64,000 nt of DNA from contig NW_022098057.1 of NCBI RefSeq assembly GCF_002288925.2, positions 64,409,641 to 64,473,640 on the forward strand, in the 5' to 3' direction. The notes under the pieces were generated by a model. The model made no database searches, was not told the DNA's origin, and worked only from the letters and a program-made list of their open reading frames with translations. Source of the DNA: Delphinapterus leucas. Lineage: Eukaryota > Chordata > Mammalia > Artiodactyla > Monodontidae. Numbering within the stretch: the first letter of the stretch is position 1; the number at the start of each line of letters is the position of its first letter. Shown in pieces: positions 21,918 to 32,420 of this stretch. Both the position numbers and the translations under genes were made by a program.

Positions 21918-22040
21918 GGGAATTCCCTGTTGGTCCAGTGGTTAGAACTCCATGTTCTCACTGCTGAGGGCCTAAGTTCGATTCCTGATTGAGGAACTAA
22001 AATCCCACAAATCCCACTGCGCAGTGCGGCCAAAAAAAAA
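21918..22040 (+). repeat. Short tRNA-derived SINE (CHR-related, head only)
   Basis: It begins 'gggaattccctgttggtcc', carries an A-box-like 'tggtccagtggttag' and a B-box-like 'agttcgattcct', ends after 'gcagtgcggcc', and has a nine-A tail. It is about 120 bp and plus-oriented, like the copy at 63.3 kb and unlike the thirteen longer minus-strand copies. Confidence 0.85.
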
Positions 22041-22199
22041 GAATCATGTTTGGGCTTTATTCTTATTTAGTATAATTTTTGGGATTTTGGGCAAATGTGT
22101 GTTAACTCCAAGAAAGCTGTTTATCATGAGTTACTCATATAAGTGATTATACTTATCTGTTCTCTCCATGTGCAGAGTGAGCAGAGTGCAACACTTTGA

Positions 22200-22600
22200 C
22201 CTATTAAATTTATTCATTTACTTAGCAACCATTTATTGAGTGAGTATTATGTATTAGGTACCATGCTTGGTGCTAGTCTGATAAGCATGGGTAAGATATG
22301 GTAGAGTTCATTCTTTTGCGGAGAAATATGTTAACAAGTAATTTTGATACAAAGTGCTGAGTTGTATAATAGAGGTATGTAGAAGGTGGTATAGAAGCAT
22401 GTGGTTGGCACATTTAACTTGGCATTTAACTTAGGTGGGGAACAAGGAGCACTGATTGATAGTTGTAGATGAGGCCAGGCAATTAGGTAAGACTTGTCAA
22501 AGACAATGTTTGACTGAGCTGGGCATTGAATAAAAGAAACAAGTTCAGAGGGGCCCAGGCTGGTATGTCTGAGGGAACAGAGAGCGGGGTATAAAAGGAC
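22200..22600 (-). repeat. L2-like fragment and attached old repeat
   Basis: The part at 22200-22330 reads 'ttatttattcatttactt...' into 'accatttattgagtgagta' and 'ggtaccatgcttggtgct', a diverged reverse-complement L2 3' end. The following 270 bp ('gaggccaggcaattaggtaa', 'ctgagctgggcattgaataa') resembles the old repeat at 40.4 kb. The family of that part is uncertain. Confidence 0.5.
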
Positions 22601-22604
22601 CACT

Positions 22605-23140
22605 GGTGTCATTTGTAGATGACATAGGAATCAACCGAGAAATGTAAAACTAAGGAAAGTTCTGCGAGATTGCCAGATATGAGATCAGCTTACAAAATTA
22701 ATAGTATTTCTCTATACCCATCACAACCAACTAGAAAATATAATAAAAAGATCCATTCATAATATAACAATATCTTTAACATATCTAGGAATACACAAAA
22801 TCTCTGTGGCAAAAACTTTGAAACCCTAAGACAAGACAAGGTAAATAAATGGAGGTGTATCCCGTACTGGATGGAACATGTTAATAAATATGTCAGTTTT
22901 CCCTTAATGTATAAATTAGTTGCAATTCCAATTAAAATTACAGTTGGATTTTTTAAAGAATTTGATACATTTATTCTAAAATTTATGTGGAATAATAAAG
23001 GTACAAGAATAGCTAAGCTACCCTTAAAAAAGAAGAGCAAAGGGGGGCACTTATCATTCTGGATATTAAGACATATTAAGACATATTAGAAAACCTTACT
23101 ATTACACATAGACCAATGAAACAGCTTAGAGATTTTGGAG
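22605..23140 (+). repeat. Ancient L1 ORF2 fragment
   Basis: The translated piece 'GFFKEFDTFILKFMWNNKG' followed by 'TRIAKLPLKKKSKGGH' aligns with the ORF2 region that reads '[15 protein letters not shown]' in the young L1. The upstream part contains a relic of the sequence after the reverse transcriptase active site ('tcatttgtagatgacatag', i.e. FVDD-like). It is broken by stops and belongs to an older L1 subfamily than the two long copies. Confidence 0.8.
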
Positions 23141-23149
23141 ACATGCCAT

Positions 23150-24165
23150 GTGTATAGTTGGTTTTTACTATTCACAGGTTCCATATTTCTGAATTCACCT
23201 ACATGCTAAAATTTGTTTGTAAGCCTCAAGTCAATACGCATAGTGCTTTCGTAGTCATTCACCAATGTGCACAGAGTGGACATTGAGTCACCTGATAAGC
23301 AAGAGTGTGTTCCCAGCTGAAAAAGCCGATGCTGTGTCTCCTTGTTTCAGCTTTCATACTGTAAACCTGTGTCCTTTTCTTTTTAAAATAAATTTATTTA
23401 TTTATTTATTTTGGCTGCATTGGGTCTTTGTTGCTGCGCATGGGCTTTCTCTGATTGTGGCGAGCAGGGGCTACTCTTCGTTGTGGTGCACCGGCTTCTT
23501 GTTGCGGTGGCTTCTCTTGTTGTGGAGCACGGGCTCTAGGCGCACAGGCTTCAGTAGTTGCAGCACGTGGGCTCAGTAGTCGTGGCTCATGGGCTCTAGA
23601 GCGCAGGCTCAGTAGTTGTGGCTCATGGGCTTAGTTGCTCTGCGGCATGTGGGATCTTCCTGGACCAGGACTTGAACCCGTGTCCCCTGTGTTGGCAGGC
23701 GGATTCTTAACCACTGTGCCACCAGGGAAGCCCAAAATATGTTCTTTTTTGCAGTCTGTTTAATGCCATATTTTCTGCGTTTTTGTGCTTTCTGATAGTG
23801 ATTTCACTGTCTAAAATGACTCCTGCATATGTATAGTGCTGAAGTGCTCTCTAGTGTTCTTAAGTGCAAGGAGGCTGTGATGTTCTTTATGGAGAAAATA
23901 TTTATGTTACATAAGCTTTCTTCAGACATGAGTTATAGGGCTGTTGGTCAAGAGTTCAATGTTCATGAATTAAGAATATATTAAATAAGGTGTTTTTAAA
24001 CAGAAACACACATAAAACAAGGCTAAGTATTGATTGTAGGGGAAATATTGTGACCACAGACTCACAGAAACTGTATTTCTTGTAGGAGCAATGGTTCGGT
24101 AGTCACTAATTCAGTGTTTATGGTGACTTTATAGAATAATTAACGAGAATCAACTGTATATGTAT
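23150..24165 (+). mobile_element. Tigger-like DNA transposon remnant, split by a SINE
   Basis: Flanks and core match the Tigger (pogo-like, Tc1/mariner superfamily) pattern. The right end is '...aattaacgagaatcaactgt'. Around 23860-23990 the decayed translation reads 'KIFMLHKLSSDMSYRAVG' then 'QEFNVHE', recalling the CENP-B/Psq-type helix-turn-helix of pogo transposases that binds the terminal repeats. Several stops and frameshifts show that it is dead. A long CHR SINE (23386-23733) sits inside. The exact Tigger subfamily was not determined. Confidence 0.6.
23386..23733 (-). repeat. CHR-family SINE (long subtype)
   Basis: It runs from 'aaataaatttatttatttat' and 'ttggctgcattgggtctttg' through repeated 'cagtagttgtggc' modules to 'ccaccagggaagccc'. 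The repeated modules are normal for the long CHR form. It is inserted in a Tigger remnant. Confidence 0.9.
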
Positions 24166-24718
24166 ATCAGAGTCTAGTCAAGAAATCAAAAACCATTCTG
24201 GGAGGTTTAGTAAAAATAATTCACTTTTGGGAAATGGCTAAATAGGTGTTGGAGGGTTGAAAAACAGGAAACCAGAGGGAATACAGAAACAGCTATCACC
24301 CTTGGGAGAACAAATGCAAGAATTAGGGTTCTTAGAATCTTCAAGCATAGAGCAGCGTCCAGTGGAGCTGGGACTCAGTTGTCTGAGGAGAGGGTACTGT
24401 CAGGATGAGGGCATACAGACAGGTCACTTCTGGGTCTGTGAAGGAGCTGACACTGGAACAGCTATTGGTAGTTCATGGGATGAAGAAGCGTTGCTGGGTT
24501 AAGCTTTATGAATAGCAAGGAAATAGGAAGAAGCAAATTCCATCTACTCTCTTTCCTTCTAGTGTCCTTAGAAGAAACTAACAGTAAACCAGCTAGCAAA
24601 GGAGAGAGTGCTGAGCTCCAGCTCCACTATCAAAAAGCAATAGTAGATTTGGAGCCAAGAGACAGCACTAAAATTACAGGTTAGTTTGTTACAGTAAGTA
24701 ACATTATCCTAACTATTA
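24166..24718. other. Gene-free stretch, probable old repeat
   Basis: An 81-codon frame at 24257-24502 and an exon-like segment at 24563-24679 lie here. The sequence around 24540-24660 ('ctttccttctagtgtcctta', 'accagctagcaaaggagag') reads like a common old interspersed repeat whose name I cannot fix, which argues against a real exon. Confidence 0.4.
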
Positions 24719-24732
24719 CTACAGGAGTGTTT

Positions 24733-25040
24733 TATTTATTTATTAATTTATTAATTTATTTTTGGTTGTGTTGGGTCTTTGTTGCTGCCTGTGGGATTTT
24801 CTCTAGTTGTGATGAGTAGGGGCTACTCTTTGTTGTAGTGTGGGCTTCCCCTTGCGGTGGCTTCTCTTGTTGTGGAGCATGGGCTCCAGGTGCATGGGCT
24901 CCAGTAGTTGTGGCACGTGGGCTCAGTAGTTGTGGCTCATGGGCTTAGTTGCTCTGTGACATGTGGTATCTTCTCGGATCAAACCTGTATCACCAGCATT
25001 GGCAGGCAGATTCTTAACCACTGAGCCACCAGGGAAGTCC
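24733..25040 (-). repeat. CHR-family SINE (long subtype)
   Basis: It begins with a TTTA-rich tail complement and 'ttggttgtgttgggtctttg' and ends 'gccaccagggaagtcc'. The target-site duplication CTACAG(G/T)AGTGTTT lies at 24719-24732 and 25041-25054, with one mismatch. Confidence 0.92.
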
Positions 25041-25108
25041 CTACAGTAGTGTTTGTTGTAGTGTTTTTATTGTGGGGAATTGGAGATAAGCCTAGTGTCT
25101 ATCACTAT

Positions 25109-25124
25109 GAAAGTAAATAGGTTA
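25109..25124. repeat. 5' target-site duplication of the 25.1-30.5 kb L1
   Basis: GAAAGTAAATAGGTTA is repeated exactly at 30465-30480. Joined across the insertion, the flanks read as one continuous old LINE sequence. Confidence 0.93.
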
Positions 25125-25418
25125 TATGCCAAACAACTAGCAAGACAGGAACACAACCCCATCCATTAGCAGAGAGACTGCCTAAAATCATAATAAGGCC
25201 ACATACACCCCAAAACACACCACCAGACGTGGACCTTCCCACCATGAAGACAAGATCCAGCCTCATCCACCAGAACACAGGCACTAGTCCCCTCCACCAG
25301 GAAGCCTACACAACCCACTGAACCAACCTTAGCCACTGGGGACAGGCACCAAAAACAACAGGAACTACGAACCTGCAGCCTGGGTAAAGGAGACCCCAAA
25401 CACAGTAAGTTAAGCAAA

Positions 25419-26295
25419 ATGAGAAGACAGAGAAACACACAGAAGATGAAGGAGAAAGGCAAAAACCCACCAGACCTAACAAATGAAGAGGAAATAGGCA
25501 GTCTACCTGAAAAAGAATTCAGAATAATGATAGTAAAGAAATAGAATAGAGAAAATACAAGAAAAGTTTAACAAGGACCTAGAAGAACTAAAGAGCAAAC
25601 AAACAGTGATGAACAACACAATAAATAAAACTAAAAATGCTCTAGAAGGGATCAATAGCAGAATAACTGAGGCAGAAGAACGGATAACTGACCTGGAAGA
25701 TAAAATAGTGGAAATAACTACTGAAGAGCAGAATAAAGAAAAAAGAATGAAAAGAATTGAGGACAGTCTCAGAGACCTCTGGGACAACATTAAATGCACC
25801 AACATTTGAATTATAGGGGCCCCAGAAGAAGAAGAGAAAAAGAAAAGGACTGAGAAAATATTTGAAGAGATTATAGTTGAAAACTTGCCTAATATGGGAA
25901 AGGAAATAGTTAATCAAGTCCACGAAGCACAGAGAGTACCATACAGGATAAATCCAAGGAGAAACACACCAAGACACATATTAGTCAAGCTATCAAAAAT
26001 TAAATACAAAGAAAACATATTAAAAGCCGCAAGGGAAAAACAATAAGTAACTCACAAGGGAATCCCCATAAGGTTAACAGCTGATCTTTCAGCAGAAACT
26101 CTGCAAGCCAGAAGAGAGTGGCAGGACATATTTAAAGTGATGAAGGAGAAAAACTTACAACCAAGATTACTCTACCCAGCAAGGATCTCATTCAGATTTG
26201 ATGGAGCAAGTAAAAAATTTACAGACAAGCAAAAGCTAAGAGAGTTCAGCACCACCAAACCAGCTTTACAACAAATGCTAAAGGAACTTCTCTAG
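25419..26295 (+). pseudogene. L1 ORF1 pseudogene
   Basis: The start MRRQRNTQKMKEKGKNPPDL corresponds to an ORF1 N-terminus. The coiled-coil part carries an internal deletion near 25540 where 'aatgatagtaaagaaatag' joins directly to 'aatagagaaaatacaag', destroying the frame. Downstream 'EGINSRITEAEERITDLED' (25650-25710) and the C-terminal 'TTKPALQQMLKELL' region are recognisable. The final stop is at 26293-26295. Divergence from the 12.5-kb copy is obvious throughout, so it is an older or different subfamily. Confidence 0.85.
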
Positions 26296-26353
26296 GCAGG
26301 AAACACAAGAAAAGGAAAAGACCTACAATAACAAACCCCCCAAAATTAAGAAA

Positions 26354-29300
26354 AAGGTAATAGGAACATACATATTGATAATTACCTTAAATGTAAATGG
26401 ATTAAATGCTCCAACCAAAAGACATAGACTGGCTGAATGGATACAAACACAAGACCCATATATATGCTGTCTACAAGAGACCCACTTCAGACCTAGGGAC
26501 ACATACAGACTGAAAGTGAAGGGTGGAAAAAGATATTCCATGCAAATGGAAATCAAAAGAAAGCTGGAGTAGCAATCCTCGTATCAGGTAATATAGACTT
26601 TAAAATAAAGACTGTTACAAGAGACAAAAAAGGACACTACATAATGATCAAGGGATCAATCCAAGAAGAAGATATAACAATTGTAAATATTTATGCACCC
26701 AACATAGGAGCACCTCAATACATAAGGCAAATACTAACAGCCATAAAAGGGGAAATTGGCAGTAACACAATCATAGTAGGGGACTTTAACACCCCACTTT
26801 CACCAATGGACAGATCATCCAAAATGAAAATAAATAAGGAAACACAAGCTTTAAATGATACATTAAACAAGATGGACTTAATTGATATTTATAGGACATT
26901 CCATCCAAAACCAACAGAATACACATTCTTCTCAAGTACTCATGGAACATTCTCCAGGATAGATCGTATCTTGGGTCACAAATCAAGCCTTGGTAAATTT
27001 AGGAAAATTGAAATTGTATCAAGTATCTTTTCTGACCACAATGCTATGAGAGTAGATATCAGTTACAGGAAAAAGTCTGTGAAAAATACAAACACACGGA
27101 GGCTAAACAATACACTAGTAAAGAACCAGTAGATCACTGAAGAAATTGAAGAGGAAATCAAAAAGTACCTAGAAACAAATGACGATGAAAACACAATGAC
27201 CCAAAACCTATGGAATGCAGCAAAAGCAGTTCTAAGAGGGAAGTTTATAGCAATGGAATCCTACCTTAAGAAACAAGAAACATCTCAAATAAACAACCTA
27301 ACCTTACACCTAAAGCAATTAGAGAAAGAAGAACAAAAAACCCCCAAAGTTAGCAGAAGAAAAGAAATCATAAAGATCAGATCAGAAATAAATGAAAAAG
27401 AAATGAAGGAAACGGTAGCAAAGATCAATAAAACTAAAAGCTGGTTCTTTGAGAAGATAAACAAAATTAATAAACCATTAGCCAGGCTCAACAAACAAAA
27501 GCCCAGGGCTAGATGGCTTCACAGGTGAATTCTATCAAACATTTCGAGAAGAGCTGACACCTATCCTTCTCAAACTCTTCCAAAATATAGCAGAGGGAGG
27601 AACACTCCCAAACTCCTTCTACAAGGCCACCATCACCCTCATACCAAAACCAGACAAAGATGTCACAAAGAAAGGAAACTACAGGCCAGTATCACTGATG
27701 AAGGTAGATGCAAAAATCCTCAACAAAATACTAGCAAACAGAATCCAACAGCACATTAAAAGAATCATACACCATGATCAAGTGGGGTTTATCCCCGGAA
27801 TGCAAGGATTCCTCAATATATGCAAATCCATCAGTGTGATACACCATATTAACAAATTGAAGGAGAAAAACCATATGATCATCTGAATAGATGCAGAGAA
27901 AGCTTTTGACCCATTTATGATAAAAACCCTCCAGAAAGTAGGCACAGTGGGAACTTTCCTCAACATAGTAAAGGCCATATATGACAAACCCACAGCCAAC
28001 ATCGTCCTCAATAGTGAAAAACTGAAAACATTTCCACTAAGATCAAGAACAAGACAAGGTTGCCCACTCTCACCACTATTATTCAACATAGTTTTGGAAG
28101 TTTTAGCCACAGCAATGAGAGAAGAAAAAGAAATAAAAGGAATCCAAATTGGAAAAGAAGAAGTAAAGCTGTCACTGTTTGCAGATGTCATGATACTATA
28201 CATAGAGAATCCTAAAGATGCTACCAGAAAACTACGAGAGCTAATCAATGAATTTGGTAAAGTAGCAGGATACAAAATTAATGCATAGAAATCTCTTGCA
28301 TTCTTATACACTAATGATGAAAAATCTGAAAGTGAAATTAAGAAAACACTCCCATTTACCATTGCGAGCAAAAGAATAAAATATCTAGGAATAAACCTAC
28401 CTAAGGTTTATTCCTGTATGCAGAAGACCTGTATGCAGAAAATTATAAGACACTGATGAAAGAAATTAAAGATGATACAAATAGATGGAGAGATATACCA
28501 TGTTCTTGGATTGGAAGAATCAACATTGTGAAAATGACTATACTACCCAAAGCAATCTACAGGTTCAATGCAATCCCTATCAAACTACCAATGGCATTTT
28601 TCACAGAAGTAGAACAAAAAATTTCACAATTTGTATGGAAACACAAAAGACCCCGAATAGCCAAAGCAATCTTGAGAGAGAAAAACGGAGCTGGAGGAAT
28701 CAGGCTCCCTGACCTCAGACTATACTACAAAGCTACAGTAATCAAGACAGTATGGTACTGCTACAAAAACAGAAATATAGATCAATGGAACAGGATAGAA
28801 AGCCCAGAGATAAACCCATGCACATATGGTCACTTTATCTTTCATAAAGGAGGGAAGACTATATAGTGGAGAAAAGACAGCCTCTTCCATAAGTGGTGCT
28901 GGGAAAACTGGGCAGCTACATGTAAAAGAATGAAATTAGAACACTCCCTAACACCATACACAAAAATAAACTCAAAATGGATTAAAGATCTAAATGTAAG
29001 GCCAGACACTATCAAACTCTTAGAGGAAAACATAGGCAAAACACTCTATGACATAAATCAGAGCAAGATCCTTTTTGACCCACCTCCTAGAGAAATGGAA
29101 ATAAAAACAAAAATAAACAAATGGGACCTAATGAAACTTCAAAGGTTTCGCACAGCAAAGGAAACCATAAACAGGACCAAAAGACAACCCTCAGAATGGG
29201 AGAAAATATTTGCAAATGAAGCAACTGACAAAGGATTAATCTCCAAAATATACAAGCAGCTCATGCAGCTCAGTATCAAAAAAACAAACAACCTAATCCA

Positions 29301-29950
29301 AAAATGGGCAGAAGACCTAAATAGACATTTCTCCAAAGAAGATATATAGATTGCCAACAAACCCATGAAAGCATGCTCAGCATCATTAATCATTAGAGAA
29401 ATGCAAATCAAAACTACAATGAGATATCATTTCACCCCATTCAGAATGGCCATCATCAAAAAATGTACAAACAATAAATGCTGGAGAGGGTGTGGAGAAA
29501 AGGGTACCCTCTTGCACTGTTGGTGAGAATGTAAATTGATACAGCCACTATGGAGAACGGTATGGAGGTTCCTTAAAAAACTAAAAGTAGAACTACCATA
29601 CGACCCAGCAATCTCACTACTGGGCATATATGCTGAGAAAACCATAATTCAAAAAGACACATGCACCCGAATGTTCATTGCAGCACTATTTACAATAGCC
29701 AGGTCATGGAAGCAATCTAAATGTCCATCAACAGATGAATGGATAAAGAAGGTGTGGCACATATATACAATGGAATATTAGCCATAAAAAGAAACGAAAT
29801 TGAGTTATTTGTAGTGAGGTGGATGGACCTATAATCTCTCATAGAGAGTGAAGTAAGGTGGATGGACCTATAATCTGTCATAGAGAGTGAAGTAAGTCAG
29901 AAAGAGAAAAAATACTGTATGCTAACACATATATATGGAATCTAAAAAAA
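26354..29950 (+). pseudogene. L1 ORF2 pseudogene with lost start, internal deletion and mutated RT active site
   Basis: Endonuclease homology starts 'IITLNVNGLNAPTKRHRLAE' with CCLQETH near 26468-26488. The ATG that begins ORF2 in the other long copy is AAG here (26354-26356). About 265 bp between endonuclease and reverse transcriptase are missing at roughly 27500, where 'caacaaacaaaagcc' jumps to 'agatggcttcacagg'. The reverse transcriptase active site FADD reads FADV (ttt gca gat gtc, 28178-28189), losing a catalytic aspartate. About 11 bp are lost near 27910. The C-terminal Cys-rich region is present near 29480. Open pieces lie in two different frames. Confidence 0.9.
29818..29895. repeat. 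39-bp tandem duplication at the end of L1 ORF2
   Basis: Copies at 29818-29856 and 29857-29895 begin 'ggtggatggacctataatct' and end 'gagagtgaagtaa', with one mismatch (ctctc/ctgtc). The other long L1 has a single copy of this region. Confidence 0.93.
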
Positions 29951-30318
29951 AAAAGTAGGTCATGAAGAACCTAGGGGCAAGATGGGAATAAAGAAACAGA
30001 CCTAGCAGAGAATGGACTTGAGGATATGGGGAGGGGGAACTGTAAGCTGGGACAAAGTGAGAGAGTGGCATGGACATATATACACTACCAAATATAAAAT
30101 AGATAGCTAGTGGGAAGCAGCCTCATAGCACAGGGAGATCAGCTACATGCTTTGTGACCACCTAGAGGGGGGGGACAGGGAGTGTGGGAGGGAGGGAGAT
30201 GCAAGAGGGAAGAGATATGGGGACATATGTATATGTATAACTGATTCACTTTGTTATAAAGCAGAAATTAACACACCATTGTAAAGCGATTATAGTCCAA
30301 GAAAGATGTTAAAAAAAA

Positions 30319-30456
30319 TAATCTTGTCAATCAACATTCTATATAACTTTTCCCTTCAAACAACATTACACATTTAATACATTTTAAGATTTTTTGATGG
30401 AAGTCTTTGTAAAATATATACTTCTCAGTCTTTAATAAAAGGATAATTTAACTTAG
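30319..30456 (+). other. Candidate 3'-transduced sequence
   Basis: About 138 bp that is not L1 3' UTR lies between the L1's own short A run (30311-30318) and a second poly(A) tail (30457-30463). It contains AATAAA at 30434-30439, 17 bases before the tail, the usual spacing for a working polyadenylation signal. It should match a unique site elsewhere in the genome, the source locus. Confidence 0.75.
30434..30439 (+). promoter_or_regulatory. Polyadenylation signal used in the transduced segment
   Basis: AATAAA is followed 17 bases later by the A tail and then the target-site duplication, so it is the likely signal for the inserted transcript. Confidence 0.75.
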
Positions 30457-30464
30457 AAAAAAAG

Positions 30465-30480
30465 GAAAGTAAATAGGTTA
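30465..30480. repeat. 3' target-site duplication of the 25.1-30.5 kb L1
   Basis: An exact 16-bp copy of 25109-25124. Confidence 0.93.
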
Positions 30481-31427
30481 ATTATGGTGTATGCAAAGCG
30501 TGGAGATTTATACAGTAATTAGAAGTGAGAAACACATATACATGAATGAATTGTAAAATCATGGTGCTGAGTGGAAAAATGAAACAGAATGAGATATATA
30601 ACACTAATACCATTTATGTGAATTACAAATATATGGACAAAAAACAACACACATTTCCCTGAACAAATACAGACATAAAGATACACTTTGGGCATATTAG
30701 AATAGTTGCTTCTGAAGATGTGGGGAAAGAGGCGGGGCTCAAGGTATAAAAGAATACAGTAACAAAAGGGGGCCTTGCATAGACCAATAGTGACAATTGT
30801 AAACTGAGGAGAATATGATTTGCTCAATCTTCTTTTACCTAAGAGTGAAAGGAAGAAAGATCAAGATGAAATCTATAATAACAAAAGAGAAAATAAATGG
30901 GAATGAATTTAATGAGAAATGTAGAGCACAAATAGGAAGAAAACTCTAAAACTCTACTGAGGTGAATAAAAGATGACGTGTAAATGGAAAGACAGTCCTT
31001 GTTCTTATGGAGTTCAGTTTTTCCTAAATTGTTCCATATATGTAGTGCAATCCTGAAGTATTAGTAGGATTTTTGGGGAGCTGAATAAGCTGATTCTAAA
31101 GGGCATGTGAAAAATAAATATGTATGAATAGCTGATAAAATTGTGAAAAGGAAGAGTAATAATGAGTGACCAGTCCTAACATATTCAAATGGGGGAGATA
31201 TAAAAGGAACTTTTATAGAGCTACAGTGGTTGAAAAACTTTAATACTGGCCTATGAATCAACAGAATAGAACCCCCCCCCAAACAGACCTTTATATATAT
31301 AGGAAATGAGTGTACAATCAAATTCATTTAAAATTAATGAGGAAAAGATGAATTGTTCAGAAAATGATGTTGGGACACCTAACTATTCATTTGGAGGAAG
31401 AAAAATTGGGTTCTGCCTCTTTTCTTT

Positions 31428-31778
31428 TTTTTATAAATTTATTTATTTATTTATGGCTGTGCTGGGTCTTCGTTGCTGTGCGTGGGCTTTCTCTAGATGC
31501 GGTTAGCGGGGGGCTACTCTTCGTTGCTGTGCGAGGGCTTCTTAGTGTCATGGGTTCTCTTATTGCGGAGCACGGGCTCTAGGTGCAGAGGCTTCAGTAG
31601 TTGTGGCACGTGGGCTCAGTAGTTGTGGCTTGTGGGCTCTAGAGCTCAGGCTCAGTAGTTGTGGCGCACAGGGTTAGTTGCTCTGCGGCATGTGGGATCT
31701 TCCTGGACCAGGGCTCGAACCTGCGTCCCCTGCATTGGCAGGCGAATTCTTAACCATTGAGCCACCAGGGAAGCCCCA
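31428..31778 (-). repeat. CHR-family SINE (long subtype)
   Basis: From 'aaatttatttatttatttat' and 'ggctgtgctgggtcttcgtt' to 'ccaccagggaagcccc'. The target-site duplication TCTGCCTCTTTTCTTT lies at 31412-31427 and 31779-31794, exact over 16 bases. Confidence 0.95.
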
Positions 31779-32316
31779 TCTGCCTCTTTTCTTTCATCAG
31801 AATCAATTGCAGATGGATCAAATTTAAACATACAAAACTAGAAATACTGGAAGAAGATATGAGTACGTTCAGAAATTAGAAGTATTAGATGATTGGATAG
31901 TTCACATTGTTATCATTATCATCTTCTTCATCATCTTGGAGTAGGAAATGTTATTTCAAGGAAGAAACAAAACCCAGATCCAACAGGGGCAAAGATTTGT
32001 CTATTATGATTGCAAGGAAAATGTAAATTTCTGCTTAGTAAGAAATACCTAAGCAAAATCAAAGAATGGGTGACAGATTGGTAGGAAAAGATTGGCAACA
32101 ACTGTGTGAGATGAACTAATTTCCTTAATATATAAAGTTGTCTTACAGTTAAATATGAAAGCATTCAGTGGAAAAATAACAGAGCACAACAGGCCATATA
32201 TGGGAAATGATATACAGATGGCTTGGCTACAAATGAAACGATTACTAGTATTAATATTACTCACAATTAAAGAAATACAAATTTTAGTTTGTATTTCAAA
32301 CAAAATGCAAACCACT

Positions 32317-32344
32317 AAAAGTGGTCTCAAAAGAGACCACTTTT
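32317..32344. repeat. Perfect 12-bp inverted repeat with AAAA loop
   Basis: AAAAGTGGTCTC, AAAA, GAGACCACTTTT. It lies in the ancient L1 where other L1 copies do not show a hairpin. An overlapping shorter palindrome (accact/agtggt) sits at 32311-32325. Confidence 0.9.
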
Positions 32345-32420
32345 CATCCACCATATTGGCAGAAATAAAATGTTTGGTAATTCAGAGGGCTGGTTAGGGT
32401 GTGGGGAAACGGACAGTCTT

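Larger units (their letters stand above)
25125..30464 (+). mobile_element. 5'-truncated L1 with probable 3' transduction, defective
   Basis: The element starts inside the L1 5' UTR ('caactagcaagacaggaaca'), then has ORF1 (25419-26295), ORF2 (26354 to about 29950) and a 3' UTR ending at 30310. Its own poly(A) signal position reads CCAAGAAAGATGTT (30297-30310), whereas the related fragment at 56.7 kb has CCAATAAAGATGTT. A short A run follows, then about 140 bp of non-L1 sequence, then AATAAA (30434-30439), a seven-A tail and the 16-bp target-site duplication. This arrangement is the signature of transcription reading past a weak L1 terminator and carrying downstream DNA to the new site. Both ORFs are broken. 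It inserted into an older L1M-type sequence. Confidence 0.9.
30481..32420 (+). repeat. Ancient L1M-type fragments
   Basis: Old ORF2-like wording is scattered through this block: 'ttaattatggtgtatgc', 'gagctacagtggttgaaaaa', 'actggcctatgaatcaacag', 'atacagatggcttggcta' and 'attggcagaaataaaatg'. These follow the order of L1 ORF2 C-terminal and 3' sequence with deletions. A C10 run lies at 31271-31280. A long CHR SINE interrupts it. No frame survives. Confidence 0.65.

Noticed and set aside
21918..22040. A true tRNA gene at the SINE heads (also at 63280-63405)
   Set aside because: A- and B-box-like words exist, but no tRNA cloverleaf or terminator, and an A tail follows, as in SINEs.
24257..24502. 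81-codon frame with GELE-like composition
   Set aside because: No domain, no splice-site context, and it lies in probable repeat sequence.
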